A stretch of 64,000 nt of DNA. It comes from Parapristionchus giblindavisi (taxonomy: Eukaryota > Nematoda > Chromadorea > Rhabditida > Diplogasteridae). The stretch lies in assembly GCA_943737045.1 (NCBI GenBank), contig CALSFV010000268.1:186001-250000 (forward strand), in the 5' to 3' direction. The notes under the pieces are model-generated. The model searched no databases and had not been told where the DNA came from. It worked only from the letters and a program-made list of their open reading frames with translations. The translations under genes were made by a program, and so were the position numbers. Below are positions 10,401-22,300 of this stretch, one piece after another (positions within the stretch are counted from its first letter, which is position 1; each line of letters starts with the position of its first letter).

Positions 10401-13371
10401 GTCTAGACCGTAACTTGCTTGAGCCTGGATCAAATTGCAAACTTTTTTCAGCCACAAATATGTAATTTGGTATGACGAATTCAGTGAACACACTTTTAGA
10501 GAGCGCACGCAACTCTGAAACAGCCACACTGGCAATTTTGGCATATTTTTTCTATTTTCACGACAAAAAAATCAATTTAAAATGCGATCAGAGAAATTTT
10601 AAAGTATAAATTAAGTATTCGGAGTACGCTAGACGGGTTAGGTGGCGTTGGTCGCCGTCGCGGCGGTAGGGGAGGTGTGTATGTGTCTTTTGTGTATGTG
10701 AGTGAAGAGCGATTCTCCTTCTCCTCCTCCTCTTCTCTCTCTATATATATATCCATCTCTCACTATAACCATATCTCGGATTTACAATAAAAATATTTAT
10801 GAAAATATTGAGCTGTATCAAATAGTTGAGCATGTCCAGTCTCACCAGCAACCACAGTCACGAAAAAGTGAGAAACGGTCACAGGTATGGCCATTTCCCG
10901 CTCGAATTAGCTCCTGAAAATTCGCAATTTTACCTGAACAGCATAGCGGACGTTGCGAGGCGTCGAAAGCGCGCTTCCGCAGCTCGAACGGATAAGTTTG
11001 AAGCAAATTGTGGTGATTTAAGTGCGAATTGTAACCATTGCCGCGTTATCTGTCGATTTCGCGTTACAGATGAGCGGTTGTGACTTTATATGAGTTCAGC
11101 GTGTCTTGAGCTAATTATCAGGTGTCAATTTAAATTGTTAACGTTCGAATAAAGATACACCGATTCGCTCTGGTAGTACAGAGACGCAATGGATAGAGTA
11201 CGCGTCCCTCTCGCTCCCCCTTCCCTCTCCCTCTCCCCATACATAGATAGTCTAGACCGTAACTTGCTTGAGCCTGGATCAAATTGCAAACTTTTTTCAG
11301 CCACAAATATGTAATTTGGTATGACGAATTCAGTGAACACACTTTTAGAGAGCGCACGCAACTCTGAAACAGCCACACTGGCAATTTTGGCATATTTTTT
11401 CTATTTTCACGACAAAAAAATCAATTTAAAATGCGATCAGAGAAATTTTAAAGTATAAATTAAGTATTCGGAGTACGCTAGACGGGTTAGGTGGCGTTGG
11501 TCGCCGTCGCGGCGGTAGGGGAGGTGTGTATGTGTCTTTTGTGTATGTGAGTGAAGAGCGATTCTCCTTCTCCTCCTCCTCTTCTCTCTCTATATATATA
11601 TCCATCTCTCACTATAACCATATCTCGGATTTACAATAAAAATATTTATGAAAATATTGAGCTGTATCAAATAGTTGAGCATGTCCAGTCTCACCAGCAA
11701 CCACAGTCACGAAAAAGTGAGAAACGGTCACAGGTATGGCCATTTCCCGCTCGAATTAGCTCCTGAAAATTCGCAATTTTACCTGAACAGCATAGCGGAC
11801 GTTGCGAGGCGTCGAAAGCGCGCTTCCGCAGCTCGAACGGATAAGTTTGAAGCAAATTGTGGTGATTTAAGTGCGAATTGTAACGATTGCCGCGTTACCT
11901 GTCGATTTCGCGTTACAGATGAGCGGTTGTGACTTTATATGAGTTCAGCGTGTCTTGAGCTAATTATCAGGTGTCAAATTAAATTGTAAACGTACGAATA
12001 AAGATACACCGATTCGCTCTGGTCGTACAGAGACGCAATGGATAGAGTACGCGTCCCTCTCGCTCCCCCTTCCCTCTCCCTCTCCCCATACATAGATAGT
12101 CTAGACCGTAACTTGCTTGAGCCTGGATCAAATTGCAAACTTTTTTCAGCCACAAATATGTAGTTTAGTACGACGAATTCAGTGAACACACTTTCAGAGA
12201 GCGCACGCAACTCTGAAACAGCCACACTGAAAATTTTGGCCTTTTTTTCTATTTTCACGACAAAAAAATCAATTTAAAATGCGATCAGAGAAATTTTAAA
12301 ATATAAATTAAGTATTCGGAGTACGCTAGACGGGTTAGGTGGCGTTGGTCGCCGTCGCGGCGGTAGGGGAGGTGTGTATGTGTCTTTTGTGTATGTGAAT
12401 GAAGAGCGATTCCCCTTCTCCTCCTCCTCTTCTCTCTCGCTCTCTATATATCCATCTCTCACTATAACCATATCTCGGATTTACAATAAAAATATTTATG
12501 AAAATATTGAGCTGTATCAAATAGTTGAGCATGTCCAGTCTCACCAGCAACCACAGTCACGAAAAAGTGAGAAACGGTCACAGGTATGGCCATTTCCCGC
12601 TCGAATTAGCTCCTGAAAATTCGCAATTTTACCTGAACAGCATAGCGGACGTTGCGAGGCGTCGAAAGCGCGCTTCCGCAGCTCGAACGGATAAGTTTGA
12701 AGCAAATTGTGGTGATTTAAGTGCGAATTGTAACCATTGCCGCGTTATCTGTCGATTTCGCGTTACAGATGAGCGGTTGTGACTTTATATGAGTTCAGCG
12801 TGTCTTGAGCTAATTATCAGGTGTCAAATTAAATTGTTAACGTTCGAATAAAGATACACCGATTCGCTCTGGTAGTACAGAGACGCAATGGATAGAGTAC
12901 GCGTCCCTCTCGCTCCCCCTTCCCTCTCCCTCTCCCCATACATAGATAGTCTAGACCGTAACTTGCTTGAGCCTGGATCAAATTGCAAACTTTTTTCAGC
13001 CACAAATATGTAGTTTAGTACGACGAATTCAGTGAACACACTTTCAGAGAGCGCACGCAACTCTGAAACAGCCACACTGAAAATTTTGGCCTTTTTTTCT
13101 ATTTTCACGACAAAAAATCAATTTAAAATGCGATCAGAGAAATTTTAAAGTATAAATTAAGTATTCGGAGTACGCTAGACGGGTTAGGTGACGTTGGTCG
13201 CTGTCGCGGCGGTAGGGGAGGTGTGTATGTGTCTTTTGTGTATGTGAGTGAAGAGCGATTCTCCTTCTCCTCCTCCTCTTCTCTCTCTCTCTATATATCC
13301 ATCTCTCACTATAACCATATCTCGGATTTACAATAAAAATATTTATGAAAATATTGAGCTGTATCAAATAG
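7429..13371. repeat. Block 3: gamma/alpha/beta mixture u9-u15
   Basis: Unit starts are 7429, 8278, 9128, 9977, 10826, 11675 and 12525 (classes gamma, alpha, beta, gamma, gamma, alpha, beta/gamma chimera). The order of u7-u10 is repeated in u11-u14. u15 combines a beta-type left half (gtgaatgaag, G in the CT tract) with a gamma-type right half (gaaacggtcac, gaggcgtcg), so a breakpoint lies between about 12450 and 12575. A private caatttaaattg occurs at 11127-11138. A cactgaaaatttt variant links the segments after u14, u15 and u21. Confidence 0.88.
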
Positions 13372-16300
13372 TTGAGCATGTCCAGTCTCACCAGCAACCA
13401 CAGTCACGAAAAAGTAAGAAACGGCCACAGGTATGGCCATTTCCCGCTCGAATTAGCTCCTGAAAATTCGCAATTTTACCTGAACAGCATAGCGGACGTT
13501 GCGAGGCGTCGAAAGCGCGCTTCCGCAGCTCGAACGGATAAGTTTGAAGCAAATTGTGGTGATTTAAGTGCGAATTGTAACGATTGCCGCGTTATCTGTC
13601 GATTTCGCGTTACAGATGAGCGGTTGTGACTTTATATGAGTTCAGCGTGTCTTGAGCTAATTATCAGGTGTCAAATTAAATTGTTAACGTTCGAATAAAG
13701 ATACACCGATTCGCTCTGGTAGTACAGAGACGCAATGGATAGAGTACGCGTCCCTCTCGCTCCCCCTTCCCTCTCCCTCTCCCCATACATAGATAGTCTA
13801 GACCGTAACTTGCTTGAGCCTGGATCAAATTGCAAACTTTTTTCAGCCACAAATATGTAATTTGGTATGACGAATTCAGTGAACACACTTTTAGAGAGCG
13901 CACGCAACTCTGAAACAGCCACACTGGCAATTTTGGCCTATTTTTTTCTATTTTCACGACAAAAAATCAATTTAAAATGCGATCAGAGAAATTTTAAAGT
14001 ATAAATTAAGTATTCGGAGTACGCTAGACGGGTTAGGTGACGTTGGTCGCTGTCGCGGCGGTAGGGGAGGTGTGTATGTGTCTTTTGTGTATGTGAGTGA
14101 AGAGCGATTCTCCTTCTCCTCCTCCTCTTCTCTCTCTCTCTATATATCCATCTCTCACTATAACCATATCTCGGATTTACAATAAAAATATTTATGAAAA
14201 TATTGAGCTGTATCAAATAGTTGAGCATGTCCAGTCTCACCAGCAACCACAGTCACGAAAAAGTAAGAAACGGCCACAGGTATGGCCATTTCCCGCTCGA
14301 ATTAGCTCCTGAAAATTCGCAATTTTACCTGAACAGCATAGCGGACGTTGCGAGGCGTCGAAAGCGCGCTTCCGCAGCTCGAACGGATAAGTTTGAAGCA
14401 AATTGTGGTGATTTAAGTGCGAATTGTAACGATTGCCGCGTTATCTGTCGATTTCGCGTTACAGATGAGCGGTTGTGACTTTATATGAGTTCAGCGTGTC
14501 TTGAGCTAATTATCAGGTGTCAAATTAAATTGTTAACGTTCGAATAAAGATACACCGATTCGCTCTGGTAGTACAGAGACGCAATGGATAGAGTACGCGT
14601 CCCTCTCGCTCCCCCTTCCCTCTCCCTCTCCCCATACATAGATAGTCTAGACCGTAACTTGCTTGAGCCTGGATCAAATTGCAAACTTTTTTCAGCCACA
14701 AATATGTAATTTGGTATGACGAATTCAGTGAACACACTTTTAGAGAGCGCACGCAACTCTGAAACAGCCACACTGGCAATTTTGGCATATTTTTTCTATT
14801 TTCACGACAAAAAAATCAATTTAAAATGCGATCAGAGAAATTTTAAAGTATAAATTAAGTATTCGGAGTACGCTAGACGGGTTAGGTGGCGTTGGTCGCC
14901 GTCGCGGCGGTAGGGGAGGTGTGTATGTGTCTTTTGTGTATGTGAGTGAAGAGCGATTCTCCTTCTCCTCCTCCTCTTCTCTCTCTATATATATATCCAT
15001 CTCTCACTATAACCATATCTCGGATTTACAATAAAAATATTTATGAAAATATTGAGCTGTATCAAATAGTTGAGCATGTCCAGTCTCACCAGCAACCACA
15101 GTCACGAAAAAGTGAGAAACGGTCACAGGTATGGCCATTTCCCGCTCGAATTAGCTCCTGAAAATTCGCAATTTTACCTGAACAGCATAGCGGACGTTGC
15201 GAGGCGTCGAAAGCGCGCTTCCGCAGCTCGAACGGATAAGTTTGAAGCAAATTGTGGTGATTTAAGTGCGAATTGTAACCATTGCCGCGTTATCTGTCGA
15301 TTTCGCGTTACAGATGAGCGGTTGTGACTTTATATGAGTTCAGCGTGTCTTGAGCTAATTATCAGGTGTCAAATTAAATTGTTAACGTTCGAATAAAGAT
15401 ACACCGATTCGCTCTGGTAGTACAGAGACGCAATGGATAGAGTACGCGTCCCTCTCGCTCCCCCTTCCCTCTCCCTCTCCCCATACATAGATAGTCTAGA
15501 CCGTAACTTGCTTGAGCCTGGATCAAATTGCAAACTTTTTTCAGCCACAAATATGTAATTTGGTATGACGAATTCAGTGAACACACTTTTAGAGAGCGCA
15601 CGCAACTCTGAAACAGCCACACTGGCAATTTTGGCCTATTTTTTTCTATTTTCACGACAAAAAATCAATTTAAAATGCGATCAGAGAAATTTTAAAGTAT
15701 AAATTAAGTATTCGGAGTACGCTAGACGGGTTAGGTGACGTTGGTCGCTGTCGCGGCGGTAGGGGAGGTGTGTATGTGTCTTTTGTGTATGTGAGTGAAG
15801 AGCGATTCTCCTTCTCCTCCTCCTCTTCTCTCTCTCTCTATATATCCATCTCTCACTATAACCATATCTCGGATTTACAATAAAAATATTTATGAAAATA
15901 TTGAGCTGTATCAAATAGTTGAGCATGTCCAGTCTCACCAGCAACCACAGTCACGAAAAAGTAAGAAACGGCCACAGGTATGGCCATTTCCCGCTCGAAT
16001 TAGCTCCTGAAAATTCGCAATTTTACCTGAACAGCATAGCGGACGTTGCGAGGCGTCGAAAGCGCGCTTCCGCAGCTCGAACGGATAAGTTTGAAGCAAA
16101 TTGTGGTGATTTAAGTGCGAATTGTAACGATTGCCGCGTTATCTGTCGATTTCGCGTTACAGATGAGCGGTTGTGACTTTATATGAGTTCAGCGTGTCTT
16201 GAGCTAATTATCAGGTGTCAAATTAAATTGTTAACGTTCGAATAAAGATACACCGATTCGCTCTGGTAGTACAGAGACGCAATGGATAGAGTACGCGTCC

Positions 16301-17616
16301 CTCTCGCTCCCCCTTCCCTCTCCCTCTCCCCATACATAGATAGTCTAGACCGTAACTTGCTTGAGCCTGGATCAAATTGCAAACTTTTTTCAGCCACAAA
16401 TATGTAATTTGGTATGACGAATTCAGTGAACACACTTTTAGAGAGCGCACGCAACTCTGAAACAGCCACACTGGCAATTTTGGCATATTTTTTCTATTTT
16501 CACGACAAAAAAATCAATTTAAAATGCGATCAGAGAAATTTTAAAGTATAAATTAAGTATTCGGAGTACGCTAGACGGGTTAGGTGGCGTTGGTCGCCGT
16601 CGCGGCGGTAGGGGAGGTGTGTATGTGTCTTTTGTGTATGTGAGTGAAGAGCGATTCTCCTTCTCCTCCTCCTCTTCTCTCTCTATATATATATCCATCT
16701 CTCACTATAACCATATCTCGGATTTACAATAAAAATATTTATGAAAATATTGAGCTGTATCAAATAGTTGAGCATGTCCAGTCTCACCAGCAACCACAGT
16801 CACGAAAAAGTGAGAAACGGTCACAGGTATGGCCATTTCCCGCTCGAATTAGCTCCTGAAAATTCGCAATTTTACCTGAACAGCATAGCGGACGTTGCGA
16901 GGCGTCGAAAGCGCGCTTCCGCAGCTCGAACGGATAAGTTTGAAGCAAATTGTGGTGATTTAAGTGCGAATTGTAACCATTGCCGCGTTATCTGTCGATT
17001 TCGCGTTACAGATGAGCGGTTGTGACTTTATATGAGTTCAGCGTGTCTTGAGCTAATTATCAGGTGTCAAATTAAATTGTTAACGTTCGAATAAAGATAC
17101 ACCGATTCGCTCTGGTAGTACAGAGACGCAATGGATAGAGTACGCGTCCCTCTCGCTCCCCCTTCCCTCTCCCTCTCCCCATACATAGATAGTCTAGACC
17201 GTAACTTGCTTGAGCCTGGATCAAATTGCAAACTTTTTTCAGCCACAAATATGTAATTTGGTATGACGAATTCAGTGAACACACTTTTAGAGAGCGCACG
17301 CAACTCTGAAACAGCCACACTGGCAATTTTGGCATATTTTTTCTATTTTCACGACAAAAAAATCAATTTAAAATGCGATCAGAGAAATTTTAAAGTATAA
17401 ATTAAGTATTCGGAGTACGCTAGACGGGTTAGGTGGCGTTGGTCGCCGTCGCGGCGGTAGGGGAGGTGTGTATGTGTCTTTTGTGTATGTGAGTGAAGAG
17501 CGATTCTCCTTCTCCTCCTCCTCTTCTCTCTCTATATATATATCCATCTCTCACTATAACCATATCTCGGATTTACAATAAAAATATTTATGAAAATATT
17601 GAGCTGTATCAAATAG
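13372..17616. repeat. Block 4: alternating delta and gamma units u16-u20
   Basis: Unit starts are 13372, 14221, 15070, 15919 and 16768 (delta, delta, gamma, delta, gamma). Delta units are always preceded by the ggcctattttttt variant, except u16; gamma units mostly follow ggcatattttttc. The class junction therefore lies upstream of the CpG-rich segment. Confidence 0.88.
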
Positions 17617-19315
17617 TTGAGCATGTCCAGTCTCACCAGCAACCACAGTCACGAAAAAGTGAGAAACGGTCACAGGTATGGCCATTTCCCGCTCGAATTA
17701 GCTCCTGAAAATTCGCAATTTTACCTGAACAGCATAGCGGACGTTGCGAGGCGTCGAAAGCGCGCTTCCGCAGCTCGAACGGATAAGTTTGAAGCAAATT
17801 GTGGTGATTTAAGTGCGAATTGTAACGATTGCCGCGTTACCTGTCGATTTCGCGTTACAGATGAGCGGTTGTGACTTTATATGAGTTCAGCGTGTCTTGA
17901 GCTAATTATCAGGTGTCAAATTAAATTGTAAACGTACGAATAAAGATACACCGATTCGCTCTGGTCGTACAGAGACGCAATGGATAGAGTACGCGTCCCT
18001 CTCGCTCCCCCTTCCCTCTCCCTCTCCCCATACATAGATAGTCTAGACCGTAACTTGCTTGAGCCTGGATCAAATTGCAAACTTTTTTCAGCCACAAATA
18101 TGTAGTTTAGTACGACGAATTCAGTGAACACACTTTCAGAGAGCGCACGCAACTCTGAAACAGCCACACTGAAAATTTTGGCCTTTTTTTCTATTTTCAC
18201 GACAAAAAAATCAATTTAAAATGCGATCAGAGAAATTTTAAAATATAAATTAAGTATTCGGAGTACGCTAGACGGGTTAGGTGGCGTTGGTCGCCGTCGC
18301 GGCGGTAGGGGAGGTGTGTATGTGTCTTTTGTGTATGTGAATGAAGAGCGATTCCCCTTCTCCTCCTCCTCTTCTCTCTCGCTCTCTATATATCCATCTC
18401 TCACTATAACCATATCTCGGATTTACAATAAAAATATTTATGAAAATATTGAGCTGTATCAAATAGTTGAGCATGTCCAGTCTCACCAGCAACCACAGTC
18501 ACGAAAAAGTGAGAATCGGCCACAGGTATGGCCATTTCCCGCTCGAATTAGCTCCTGAAAATTCGCAATTTTACCTGAACAGCATAGCGGACGTTGCGAG
18601 GAGTCGAAAGCGCGCTTCCGCAGCTCGAACGGATAAGTTTGAAGCAAATTGTGGTGATTTAAGTGCGAATTGTAACCATTGCCGCGTTATCTGTCGATTT
18701 CGCGTTACAGATGAGCGGTTGTGACTTTATATGAGTTCAGCGTGTCTTGAGCTAATTATCAGGTGTCAAATTAAATTGTTAACGTTCGAATAAAGATACA
18801 CCGATTCGCTCTGGTAGTACAGAGACGCAATGGATAGAGTACGCGTCCCTCTCGCTCCCCCTTCCCTCTCCCTCTCCCCATACATAGATAGTCTAGACCG
18901 TAACTTGCTTGAGCCTGGATCAAATTGCAAACTTTTTTCAGCCACAAATATGTAATTTGGTATGACGAATTCAGTGAACACACTTTTAGAGAGCGCACGC
19001 AACTCTGAAACAGCCACACTGGCAATTTTGGCCTATTTTTTCTATTTTCACGACAAAAAAATCAATTTAAAATGCGATCAGAGAAATTTTAAAATATAAA
19101 TTAAGTATTCGGAGTACGCTAGACGGGTTAGGTGGCGTTGGTCGCCGTCGCGGCGGTAGGGGAGGTGTGTATGTGTCTTTTGTGTATGTGAGTGAAGAGC
19201 GATTCTCCTTCTCCTCCTCCTCTTCTCTCTCTATATATATATCCATCTCTCACTATAACCATATCTCGGATTTACAATAAAAATATTTATGAAAATATTG
19301 AGCTGTATCAAATAG
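17617..19315. repeat. Block 5: isolated alpha-beta pair u21-u22
   Basis: An alpha unit (17617) followed by a beta unit (18467) is embedded in gamma/delta sequence. The same alpha-to-beta succession occurs at u3/u4, u10/u11 and u14/u15, so the pair has been copied or relocated as a block. Confidence 0.87.
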
Positions 19316-22300
19316 TTGAGCATGTCCAGTCTCACCAGCAACCACAGTCACGAAAAAGTGAGAAACGGTCACAGGTATGGCCATTTCCCGCTCGAATTAG
19401 CTCCTGAAAATTCGCAATTTTACCTGAACAGCATAGCGGACGTTGCGAGGCGTCGAAAGCGCGCTTCCGCAGCTCGAACGGATAAGTTTGAAGCAAATTG
19501 TGGTGATTTAAGTGCGAATTGTAACCATTGCCGCGTTATCTGTCGATTTCGCGTTACAGATGAGCGGTTGTGACTTTATATGAGTTCAGCGTGTCTTGAG
19601 CTAATTATCAGGTGTCAAATTAAATTGTTAACGTTCGAATAAAGATACACCGATTCGCTCTGGTAGTACAGAGACGCAATGGATAGAGTACGCGTCCCTC
19701 TCGCTCCCCCTTCCCTCTCCCTCTCCCCATACATAGATAGTCTAGACCGTAACTTGCTTGAGCCTGGATCAAATTGCAAACTTTTTTCAGCCACAAATAT
19801 GTAATTTGGTATGACGAATTCAGTGAACACACTTTTAGAGAGCGCACGCAACTCTGAAACAGCCACACTGGCAATTTTGGCCTATTTTTTTCTATTTTCA
19901 CGACAAAAAATCAATTTAAAATGCGATCAGAGAAATTTTAAAGTATAAATTAAGTATTCGGAGTACGCTAGACGGGTTAGGTGACGTTGGTCGCTGTCGC
20001 GGCGGTAGGGGAGGTGTGTATGTGTCTTTTGTGTATGTGAGTGAAGAGCGATTCTCCTTCTCCTCCTCCTCTTCTCTCTCTCTATATATATCCATCTCTC
20101 ACTATAACCATATCTCGGATTTACAATAAAAATATTTATGAAAATATTGAGCTGTATCAAATAGTTGAGCATGTCCAGTCTCACCAGCAACCACAGTCAC
20201 GAAAAAGTAAGAAACGGCCACAGGTATGGCCATTTCCCGCTCGAATTAGCTCCTGAAAATTCGCAATTTTACCTGAACAGCATAGCGGACGTTGCGAGGC
20301 GTCGAAAGCGCGCTTCCGCAGCTCGAACGGATAAGTTTGAAGCAAATTGTGGTGATTTAAGTGCGAATTGTAACGATTGCCGCGTTATCTGTCGATTTCG
20401 CGTTACAGATGAGCGGTTGTGACTTTATATGAGTTCAGCGTGTCTTGAGCTAATTATCAGGTGTCAAATTAAATTGTTAACGTTCGAATAAAGATACACC
20501 GATTCGCTCTGGTAGTACAGAGACGCAATGGATAGAGTACGCGTCCCTCTCGCTCCCCCTTCCCTCTCCCTCTCCCCATACATAGATAGTCTAGACCGTA
20601 ACTTGCTTGAGCCTGGATCAAATTGCAAACTTTTTTCAGCCACAAATATGTAATTTGGTATGACGAATTCAGTGAACACACTTTTAGAGAGCGCACGCAA
20701 CTCTGAAACAGCCACACTGGCAATTTTGGCATATTTTTTCTATTTTCACGACAAAAAAATCAATTTAAAATGCGATCAGAGAAATTTTAAAGTATAAATT
20801 AAGTATTCGGAGTACGCTAGACGGGTTAGGTGGCGTTGGTCGCCGTCGCGGCGGTAGGGGAGGTGTGTATGTGTCTTTTGTGTATGTGAGTGAAGAGCGA
20901 TTCTCCTTCTCCTCCTCCTCTTCTCTCTCTATATATATATCCATCTCTCACTATAACCATATCTCGGATTTACAATAAAAATATTTATGAAAATATTGAG
21001 CTGTATCAAATAGTTGAGCATGTCCAGTCTCACCAGCAACCACAGTCACGAAAAAGTGAGAAACGGTCACAGGTATGGCCATTTCCCGCTCGAATTAGCT
21101 CCTGAAAATTCGCAATTTTACCTGAACAGCATAGCGGACGTTGCGAGGCGTCGAAAGCGCGCTTCCGCAGCTCGAACGGATAAGTTTGAAGCAAATTGTG
21201 GTGATTTAAGTGCGAATTGTAACGATTGCCGCGTTATCTGTCGATTTCGCGTTACAGATGAGCGGTTGTGACTTTATATGAGTTCAGCGTGTCTTGAGCT
21301 AATTATCAGGTGTCAAATTAAATTGTTAACGTTCGAATAAAGATACACCGATTCGCTCTGGTAGTACAGAGACGCAATGGATAGAGTACGCGTCCCTCTC
21401 GCTCCCCCTTCCCTCTCCCTCTCCCCATACATAGATAGTCTAGACCGTAACTTGCTTGAGCCTGGATCAAATTGCAAACTTTTTTCAGCCACAAATATGT
21501 AATTTGGTATGACGAATTCAGTGAACACACTTTTAGAGAGCGCACGCAACTCTGAAACAGCCACACTGGCAATTTTGGCCTATTTTTTTCTATTTTCACG
21601 ACAAAAAATCAATTTAAAATGCGATCAGAGAAATTTTAAAGTATAAATTAAGTATTCGGAGTACGCTAGACGGGTTAGGTGACGTTGGTCGCTGTCGCGG
21701 CGGTAGGGGAGGTGTGTATGTGTCTTTTGTGTATGTGAGTGAAGAGCGATTCTCCTTCTCCTCCTCCTCTTCTCTCTCTCTCTATATATCCATCTCTCAC
21801 TATAACCATATCTCGGATTTACAATAAAAATATTTATGAAAATATTGAGCTGTATCAAATAGTTGAGCACGTCCAGTCTCACCAGCAACCACAGTCACGA
21901 AAAAGTAAGAAACGGCCACAGGTATGGCCATTTCCCGCTCGAATTAGCTCCTGAAAATTCGCAATTTTACCTGAACAGCATAGCGGACGTTGCGAGGCGT
22001 CGAAAGCGCGCTTCCGCAGCTCGAACGGATAAGTTTGAAGCAAATTGTGGTGATTTAAGTGCGAATTGTAACGATTGCCGCGTTATCTGTCGATTTCGCG
22101 TTACAGATGAGCGGTTGTGACTTTATATGAGTTCAGCGTGTCTTGAGCTAATTATCAGGTGTCAAATTAAATTGTTAACGTTCGAATAAAGATACACCGA
22201 TTCGCTCTGGTAGTACAGAGACGCAATGGATAGAGTACGCGTCCCTCTCGCTCCCCCTTCCCTCTCCCTCTCCCCATACATAGATAGTCTAGACCGTAAC

